A stretch of DNA of 5,221 nucleotides from Candidatus Uhrbacteria bacterium (GTDB taxonomy: Bacteria; Patescibacteriota; Patescibacteriia; 2-12-FULL-60-25): assembly GCA_014728435.1 (NCBI GenBank), contig WJLP01000007.1, forward strand, positions 1-5,221, read 5' to 3'. Made by a program: the position numbers and the translations under genes. Each line of letters starts with the position of its first letter. The stretch's first letter is position 1. Positions 1 through 4,505 of the stretch are shown one piece after another. The notes below the pieces were generated by a model. That model was not told where the DNA came from, did not search any database, and saw nothing but the letters and a program-made list of their open reading frames with translations.

Positions 1-779
1 GCTTCAGCGTTAAATACACGGGTATTCAAGAAATTTACCACTTGGCTTGCCCCATATCCAAACGCCATTTTGACGACTTCAAGATAGCAACCGTTCTCAC
101 CAATTCCGTGGGCGTAAAAAATGTTCTGGATCTGGCGGTGGAACATAACTCCAAAGTCCTCTACGCGTCTTCCAGCGTCCTTTACGGCAATCGCCGTGAT
201 GATCCGAATCCGTGCCGTGAATCCGACGAGTGCCGTCTCGACCACCTAACCACGCGCGGCGCATACGATGAGGGCAAACGATTTTCCGAGGCAATCTTAC
301 AAACCTACGCCGATGTTTACGGGCTCGACGTAAAAATCGCCCGCATCTTTCGCACATACGGCTCGCGCATGAAGATCTTCGACGGCAACCTAATTCCCGA
401 CATGGTTTTAAACGCACTGGACAATAAAGACATCACCATCACGGGCGACGAAGAAACCCGCACCTCGCTGGCTTATGTTTCGGATATTGTAAGCGGCTTG
501 ATGCGTTTGATGCAATCTCCCGTCGAAATCACCCTCATTAACCTGGGTTCTGAGGAAGAGCTCCGGCTTGTGAATGTGGCCCAGCGCATTTTGGAAATCA
601 CCGGCTCCACTTCACGCGTGCGCTTCGAGCCTCACGTCGCCAATTATATCGACCCGGGCTTGCCGGACATCTCCCGCGCCAAGGATCTCTTGGGCTGGGT
701 GCCTCTGGTCCCGCTCGACAAAGGCCTGCGCGAAATGATCGAATACACAAACTCCAACAAAAACCTACTCTCCTTTTAA
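1..779 (+). CDS. UDP-glucuronate decarboxylase-like extended SDR (5' end cut by window)
   Basis: This is a partial gene. The reading frame is open from position 3 and ends at TAA 777-779, giving 258 visible residues. A TTG at 42 is not the real start, because the sequence before it (GIQEIYHLACP) matches the interior of the next gene. About 80 N-terminal residues with the GxxGxxG NAD-binding loop therefore lie upstream of the window. Visible family marks are HLACP (about 39-53), the ASSS catalytic serine region (about 165-176), the YDEGK catalytic Tyr/Lys pair (264-278), RIFRTYG, GDEETRTSLAYV and the C-terminal LGWVPLVPLDKGL. The order of motifs fits the UDP-xylose synthase/ArnA branch of NAD-dependent sugar epimerase/dehydratases, acting on a nucleotide sugar in the cytoplasm. 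By eye about half of the residues match the downstream paralogue. The Glu of the usual TSEVYG motif is Val here (codon 177-179), and other decarboxylase residues are also missing, so the exact reaction is uncertain. It could be an epimerase. Confidence 0.9.
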   Translation, partial: FSVKYTGIQEIYHLACPISKRHFDDFKIATVLTNSVGVKNVLDLAVEHNSKVLYASSSVLYGNRRDDPNPCRESDECRLDHLTTRGAYDEGKRFSEAILQTYADVYGLDVKIARIFRTYGSRMKIFDGNLIPDMVLNALDNKDITITGDEETRTSLAYVSDIVSGLMRLMQSPVEITLINLGSEEELRLVNVAQRILEITGSTSRVRFEPHVANYIDPGLPDISRAKDLLGWVPLVPLDKGLREMIEYTNSNKNLLSF

Positions 780-865
780 TAATTAGTAATTAGAAATCAG
801 CAAATAGCAATTTGACTAAGTTAACTTTATATAATTGCTAATTGCTACCTGATAATAGATAATTT
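780..865. repeat. Heptameric AT-rich repeat, inverted half way
   Basis: Immediately after the stop of the first SDR come five consecutive 7-base units in register: TAATTAG (780-786), TAATTAG (787-793), AAATCAG, CAAATAG and CAATTTG (to 814). After a short middle holding the palindrome AAGTTAACTT (818-827), units in the opposite sense follow: ATAATTG (831-837), CTAATTG (838-844), CTACCTG, ATAATAG and ATAATTT (to 865). As a result 799-812 and 833-846 form inverted arms matching at 13 of 14 positions around a 20-base loop. No run of T follows the hairpin, so a classical intrinsic terminator is not supported. The repeat is clear to read; its role is unknown. Confidence 0.6.
835..863 (+). promoter_or_regulatory. 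Possible sigma-70-type promoter for the second SDR gene
   Basis: TTGCTA (835-840) and GATAAT (858-863) match the -35 and -10 consensus at 4 and 5 of 6 positions with a 17-base spacer. The -10 box ends 11 bases before the ATG at 875, so the leader would be very short or absent, which would fit the lack of a Shine-Dalgarno sequence there. A second -10-like TATAAT lies at 830-835 but has no -35 at a usable distance (TTGACT at 812-817 is only 12 bases away). The AT-rich setting makes chance matches likely. Confidence 0.3.
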
Positions 866-874
866 GAAAAAATT

Positions 875-1990
875 ATGCCTGCTATTTTTGATAAAAAGAA
901 CATCATAGTCACGGGTGGAGCCGGTTTTATCGGCTCTCATTTATGCGAAAAGCTTTTGGCCGATGGAAATCGAGTCATCTGCGTCGATAATCTAATATCG
1001 TCAGCTCTGCAAAACATCGATTTTCTGCTTAAAAATCCTGATTTTGAGTTTATCCGCCATGATATCGGCACGCCCTTTGACCCCGAACAATTCCCGGAGC
1101 TGGAACGCTTCAAGGTAAAATTTCAAGGCATTCAAGAAATCTACCACCTGGCGTGCCCCATGAATCCCAAAGCCTTCGAGCAAACGCGCATGCAAATCCT
1201 CTATGCCAACAGTTTGGGCATGAAGTACACACTGGATTTGGCGGTCAAATACAAAGCTCGCTATCTGCACGCTTCAACATCCAGCGTTTACGGTCCGCGC
1301 CCTCTCGATAACCATCACTTAAAAGAAGAAGAGCTGGGTGAAGTGGATTTGCACGGTCCGCGCGCCAGCTATGATGAAGGCAAGCGTTTTGCCGAAACAT
1401 GTTGCAGTACCTATAACAAGGTCCATGGCGTTGACGCTCGCATAGCTCGTATTTTCCGCACTTACGGCCCTCGCCAAAGGCTGGATTCGGGCGAAATGGT
1501 TCCGGACTTCATCTTAAACGCGCTCGACAACAAAGAAATCGAAATCTTCGGCGACGAAACATTTACCACATCGCTTTGCTACGTCACGGACGTGGTGGAC
1601 GGACTCATGAAACTTATGGATCTCGATAAAGACATCGGCCCGGTCAACATCGGTTCGGATATCGATATCCCGCTGGTTGACGTGGTGCGCACGATTTTGG
1701 AAATGACCGGCTCTACCAGCCGTATTAGCTTTAAACCCAAACTTCTGTTCATGACGCCTTTGGGGCTTCCCGACCTGGGCAAAGCCAAAGAACGTTTAGG
1801 CTGGATGCCGCTCGTACCTCTCGACGAAGGCCTCAAAAAAATCATCGACTACACAATGGCCTACAAAAACATCCTCCAAGGATTCAGTCAGCTGGCAACT
1901 CCGGGCATCTCTCCAAAAAACGCGGAAGTAAGCAAAAAGTCAGAATCCAACAAAACAAACGGAGCAGAGGATATGTCCGAGCTTGGGTAA
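875..1990 (+). CDS. UDP-glucuronate decarboxylase-like extended SDR, complete paralogue
   Basis: This 371-residue cytoplasmic NAD-dependent nucleotide-sugar enzyme is complete. The ATG at 875 puts the Rossmann loop TGGAGFIG (G14, G17, G20) at the normal place; Asp38 at the end of strand 2 fits NAD rather than NADP. The SDR catalytic set is Thr135 (in STSS), Tyr166 and Lys170 (YDEGK). RIFRTYGPR (192-200) and LGWMPLVPL near 308-316 are family marks of the UXS/ArnA branch. Odd points: Ser137 stands where UXS has Glu, Arg195 where it has Asn, Thr232 where it has Arg (QTRSF) and Gly297 where it has Arg before PD. There are about 14 extra residues between HD (62-63) and EIYHLACP. A polar Lys/Ser-rich tail of about 35 residues (337-371) is missing from the upstream paralogue and makes the protein longer than the usual 310-320. 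The SDR fold is certain. Decarboxylase activity is doubtful; an epimerase is an alternative. No good Shine-Dalgarno sequence is seen. Confidence 0.93.
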   Translation: MPAIFDKKNIIVTGGAGFIGSHLCEKLLADGNRVICVDNLISSALQNIDFLLKNPDFEFIRHDIGTPFDPEQFPELERFKVKFQGIQEIYHLACPMNPKAFEQTRMQILYANSLGMKYTLDLAVKYKARYLHASTSSVYGPRPLDNHHLKEEELGEVDLHGPRASYDEGKRFAETCCSTYNKVHGVDARIARIFRTYGPRQRLDSGEMVPDFILNALDNKEIEIFGDETFTTSLCYVTDVVDGLMKLMDLDKDIGPVNIGSDIDIPLVDVVRTILEMTGSTSRISFKPKLLFMTPLGLPDLGKAKERLGWMPLVPLDEGLKKIIDYTMAYKNILQGFSQLATPGISPKNAEVSKKSESNKTNGAEDMSELG

Positions 1991-2012
1991 CTTACTCACA
2001 CGATATTAATCT

Positions 2013-2155
2013 GTAGGGATAATCCCTAGCGATGCCCCTCGTAGTCGAATGACGTAGTGGGGTGGTTATCCGTACCTTACATACCAAAATATCTTATAAT
2101 ATTCATCAGTATATCAGTAAAGATATGACGGATAGCCACCAAGGCTATCCCTACG
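2013..2155. repeat. REP/BIME-like cluster of inverted repeats
   Basis: The 226-base gap between the SDR and the next gene holds no gene but dense symmetry. At its right end, read on the - strand from 2154, GTAG is followed directly by GGATAGCC, loop TTGGT, and GGCTATCC: a perfect 8-base-pair hairpin (2130-2137 with 2143-2150). At its left end, on the + strand, GTAG (2013-2016) is followed by GGATAA, then an interior with CCCC/GGGG pairing (2035-2038 with 2059-2062), then TTATCC (2066-2071). The two ends also pair with each other: 2013-2021 with 2146-2154, and 2061-2073 with 2128-2140, the latter with one T/G pair. An inner stem 2089-2095/2120-2126 lies in the AT-rich middle. A GTAG tetranucleotide next to a palindrome, in two opposed copies, is the known plan of REP pairs mobilised by REP-associated tyrosine transposases. 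A small MITE is the alternative. No transposase is present in the window. Confidence 0.5.
2095..2100 (+). promoter_or_regulatory. Consensus -10 box without a clear -35, inside the palindrome cluster
   Basis: TATAAT at 2095-2100 is a perfect -10 hexamer 117 bases before the glycosyltransferase start at 2217. No TTGACA-like box lies 16-18 bases upstream. If real, its transcript would begin in the middle of the REP-like repeat and include the right-hand hairpin (2130-2150) and a second small hairpin, TAGACT/AGTCTA (2186-2191 with 2206-2211), just before the start codon. This rests on one hexamer in AT-rich DNA and is only suggestive. Confidence 0.2.
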
Positions 2156-2216
2156 CAACCTGTGCATTCTGCTGGATGGACTTGATAGACTCACAGTAAT
2201 TGGGTAGTCTAAGTTC

Positions 2217-2903
2217 ATGAAAATCATCGGCATAATACCGGCTTATAACGAAGAAAAGCGCATCCGAGCCACGGCGGAGGCTTGTTTGCCGTTTGTCGAT
2301 GAACTTATCGTCATAGACGACGGATCCGCGGATAATACCTTCATGGCCGCTAAATCCATACCCCGGGTTTACGCAATCCGTCACACCATAAATCGCGGGC
2401 AGGGCGCCGCTTTGCGAACGGGTACTCACGCCGCTTTACATCTTACCGCCGATATCATTGTCCACATCGACGCTGACGGCCAGCATGATCCATCGCAAAT
2501 ACCCGATCTAACCCACGTCATCAAAAGTAATCAAGCGGACGTTGTTTTCGGTTCGCGCTTCTTGGGGCAAGAACCCAAGGGTATGCCGCTTTCCCGCCGA
2601 GCCTTGCTTTTAGCCGGTCGCTGGTTTAATACATTTGCCCAGGGCATACCCAAGACAATCTCTGATCCGCAAAGCGGTTTTCGCGCACTGAATCGCAAGG
2701 CCGCCGTACAAATCAATTTTAAACAAGATCGCATGGCTCATGCTTCGGAAATTTTAAAACTGGTTACCCGCTCCAAGCTCCGCTGGATGGAAGTGCCGGT
2801 AACCGTTACCTATACCGCAGACAGCCTTAACAAAGGCCAAAAAAACACCGATGCCCTCAAAATCGCCTGGCAACTCCTATTGGGGATATTTACCAAGTCC
2901 TAG
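2217..2903 (+). CDS. Family 2 glycosyltransferase, DPM1-like (polyprenyl-phosphate sugar transferase)
   Basis: This 228-residue protein has a GT-A fold of the GT2 family. Motifs in order are PAYNEE (8-13), the nucleotide-binding IDDGSADNT (33-41), RGQGAALRTG (60-69), the metal-binding DADG (DxD, 85-87) followed by QHDP, GSRFLG (112-117) and DPQSGFRAL (150-158), the acceptor/catalytic region typical of dolichyl-phosphate mannose synthase-like enzymes. The family moves a sugar from a nucleotide donor to a polyprenyl phosphate at the cytoplasmic face of the membrane. The length is that of the bare catalytic domain; no C-terminal membrane helix is present. The DUF2304 membrane protein encoded 42 bases downstream is a common neighbour of such enzymes and a likely anchor or partner (inference). 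The ATG at 2217 begins right at the first strand. No convincing Shine-Dalgarno sequence precedes it. The donor sugar (mannose, glucose or other) cannot be read from the sequence. Confidence 0.93.
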   Translation: MKIIGIIPAYNEEKRIRATAEACLPFVDELIVIDDGSADNTFMAAKSIPRVYAIRHTINRGQGAALRTGTHAALHLTADIIVHIDADGQHDPSQIPDLTHVIKSNQADVVFGSRFLGQEPKGMPLSRRALLLAGRWFNTFAQGIPKTISDPQSGFRALNRKAAVQINFKQDRMAHASEILKLVTRSKLRWMEVPVTVTYTADSLNKGQKNTDALKIAWQLLLGIFTKS

Positions 2904-2945
2904 TTTGCTACATTCTGAGATTCAGGTAAGATTAATAGTGCAACT

Positions 2946-3320
2946 ATGCTGATCCAGATTTTGCTAATTTTAGGCTTTGTATTGGTTTTTGCCATCACAT
3001 GGCGCAGATTTGGCCAAAATGTAATTACCTTCCGCGAAGCCTCGCTGTGGAGCTTTCTATGGCTCTCCGGTGTAGCGTTCACCCTTTATCCGGGCCTTAC
3101 CGAACGCTTGGCGTCCTTTTTTGGCGTTGGCCGCGGCGTCGATCTCATCCTCTATTTGGCGGTCGCTATCCAATTTTTCCTTATCTTCAAACTTTTTATC
3201 CTCAACGAGCAATCAGAGCGAAAAATCACCAACCTGGTCGAACGCGAAGCTCTCTCGCATTTAAACGAGGACGAACCGGCCTCTGCCAACCGGCCGTCAA
3301 ACTATGAATCAAACGGCTGA
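2946..3320 (+). CDS. DUF2304-type small membrane protein
   Basis: This 124-residue protein has three hydrophobic segments, at about 1-18, 33-50 and 65-86, followed by a charged cytoplasmic-looking tail. The pattern fits DUF2304: basic WRRFG after helix 1, FREASLW before helix 2, YPGL at its end, GVGRGVDLILY entering helix 3, then a polar heptad-like stretch ending in ITNLVEREAL (94-103). The biochemical role of the family is not established. It often sits beside DPM1-like GT2 genes, as here, and a role in anchoring or helping the polyprenyl-phosphate transferase is an inference. The ATG at 2946 is the only sensible start because an in-frame TGA lies at 2916-2918. A weak AGGTAAG (2924-2930) is rather far upstream for a ribosome site. 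The gene overlaps the next by 17 bases, which suggests translational coupling. Confidence 0.85.
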   Translation: MLIQILLILGFVLVFAITWRRFGQNVITFREASLWSFLWLSGVAFTLYPGLTERLASFFGVGRGVDLILYLAVAIQFFLIFKLFILNEQSERKITNLVEREALSHLNEDEPASANRPSNYESNG

Positions 3321-4413
3321 ATCTTCAATTATTCAAGAAAAACATCCAACCATCGATCTGATTGTGGTTTCTTATAATCACGCGCGATTCATGAACGCTC
3401 TGTTTGAATCCCTCGCCAAAGTCATATACCCCAAAGATCGCTGGCAAATCCACCTTGTCATCAACAGAGATGGCGACGGAACGCTTCAAGAGGTTCAGCG
3501 CAAACGGTCGGAGCTGGCGGAGCATCTGCCCGAGGTAAAAATTCACGAACCGCATGCCAACCTTGGCTTTGCCGGCGGGAATAATTTAGTAATGAAGTCC
3601 GCTTTACAAAAAGGCACTGATTTTGTTTATCTCCTCAACCCCGACACGGAGATCTTGCCCGAAGCTCTAACCGAAGCCGTCAAAGTCGCGGCAACTCAAA
3701 AAAACCCGGGCTCCGTGCAGTCCCTGCTCATCCGCGGCGACAACACCGCGCAAATCAATTCCCAAGGTAATGAATTGCATTTTCTTGGCTTTGGTTATGC
3801 CGGCGGTGATCGTGACCCGGCAAGCTCCGCGCCCGGCGAGCCTTGCGTTATCGGCTATCCGTCCGGAGCCGGCATGCTCATCCCTGTACCCGTCTTGGCC
3901 GAAGTCGGTTTTTTTGATGAAACTCTTTTCGCTTATCACGAAGATTTGGATTTTGGCTGGAGGATTATGATTTCCGGCCGCAGCAATTATCTGGCGCCAA
4001 AAAGCAAAGTCATACACCACTATGAGTTTTCTCGCTCAATATCCAAATGGCACTTAATGGAACGCAATCGAGGCTTGGTAGTCCTCAAAAACTATAAACT
4101 CATATCCATTATCTTTTTACTACCCGCGCTCGCGGCCACGGATATGGCGGTTTGGGCATTTGCGGCCAAGGGCGGTTGGCTCATGCAGAAGCTTAAAGCC
4201 TCGGCCTTTTTTCTCAAACCTTCAACCTGGAGCTATCTCATCAAATCCCGCGACCGCATCAGGCGCACGCGCCGCGCCAGAGATCTCGCCATCTTAAACA
4301 GGATGACTTACAAAATCGAGCATCAAGAAACCGGCAAAGGCTGGGCGGAAAAAGTTGCCAACTCCTTTTGGAAGTCGTTATACGCAAGTTACCTCATCGT
4401 CTTTAATTGGTAA
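3304..4413 (+). CDS. Family 2 glycosyltransferase, WbbL/rhamnosyltransferase-like
   Basis: This 369-residue protein has a GT-A catalytic domain at about 16-250 and a C-terminal extension. Motifs are VVSYNH (21-26), NLGFAGGNN (86-94), the DxD-equivalent LNPDTEILPEAL (111-122), SGAGMLIP (187-194), VGFFDE (201-206), HEDLDFGWR (212-220, with the usual catalytic acid region) and HHYEFSRS (238-245) followed by RNR. This combination is typical of WbbL-like transferases, often rhamnosyltransferases, that extend O-antigen or other lipid-linked glycans. One clear hydrophobic stretch (about 266-290) and a hydrophobic C-terminus suggest membrane association. Odd point: the usual VDNxSxDGT segment reads VINRDGDGT (52-60), so the first Asp is replaced by Ile and the Ser by Asp. 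The ATG at 3304 lies inside the DUF2304 gene, whose TGA is at 3318-3320, and no Shine-Dalgarno sequence is seen, so re-initiation after the upstream gene is plausible. Donor and acceptor are unknown. Confidence 0.92.
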   Translation: MNQTAESSIIQEKHPTIDLIVVSYNHARFMNALFESLAKVIYPKDRWQIHLVINRDGDGTLQEVQRKRSELAEHLPEVKIHEPHANLGFAGGNNLVMKSALQKGTDFVYLLNPDTEILPEALTEAVKVAATQKNPGSVQSLLIRGDNTAQINSQGNELHFLGFGYAGGDRDPASSAPGEPCVIGYPSGAGMLIPVPVLAEVGFFDETLFAYHEDLDFGWRIMISGRSNYLAPKSKVIHHYEFSRSISKWHLMERNRGLVVLKNYKLISIIFLLPALAATDMAVWAFAAKGGWLMQKLKASAFFLKPSTWSYLIKSRDRIRRTRRARDLAILNRMTYKIEHQETGKGWAEKVANSFWKSLYASYLIVFNW

Positions 4414-4462
4414 TAAAAAATGATATGAATCAATTTTTCAAAAATTTAAATATTGTAAAACA

Positions 4463-4482
4463 TCCTGAGCTTTAGCTGAGGA
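4463..4482 (+). other. Small hairpin between the GT2 and GT4 genes
   Basis: Positions 4463-4471 (TCCTGAGCT) and 4474-4482 (AGCTGAGGA) pair at 8 of 9 positions, with a G/G mismatch at 4467/4478. No T-run follows (the next bases are AATAATCC), so it is not a convincing intrinsic terminator. It overlaps the stop of a 16-codon mini-ORF (4425-4475) and ends 23 bases before the GT4 start. It may affect expression of the downstream gene, or it may be chance. Confidence 0.3.
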
Positions 4483-4505
4483 ATAATCCAGATAATCAAG
4501 GTCAT

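Noticed and set aside
97..417. Open frame of 106 codons on the - strand inside the first SDR
   Set aside because: It is antisense to a clear SDR coding region and very rich in Arg, Cys and His, as expected of a shadow frame in GC-richer coding DNA. It has no recognisable motif.
799..846. Intrinsic terminator after the first SDR gene
   Set aside because: The hairpin is AT-rich and no run of T follows the stem, so it is better described as part of the heptamer repeat.
780..865. CRISPR array
   Set aside because: The repeat units are only 7 bases, contiguous, degenerate and without spacers.
2013..2155. Riboswitch or other structured regulatory RNA before the DPM1-like gene
   Set aside because: No known riboswitch core is recognised, and the opposed GTAG-headed hairpins fit a repeat element better. 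It is kept as the alternative to be tested by covariation.
2999..3307. Open frame of 102 codons on the + strand overlapping the DUF2304 gene
   Set aside because: It runs in another frame across a gene with clear membrane-protein structure, and its own product shows no domain.
3318..3320. Recoded TGA (glycine), as in some candidate phyla
   Set aside because: TGA serves as the stop of the DUF2304 gene at the expected family length, and no gene needs read-through of TGA. The standard code fits.
3667..4020. Open frame of 117 codons on the - strand inside the WbbL-like gene
   Set aside because: It is antisense to conserved glycosyltransferase motifs and shows no features of its own.
4432..4446. 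Palindrome AATTTTTCAAAAATT as operator or terminator
   Set aside because: It is built only of A and T runs around one C. Such symmetry is expected by chance in this AT-rich spacer.
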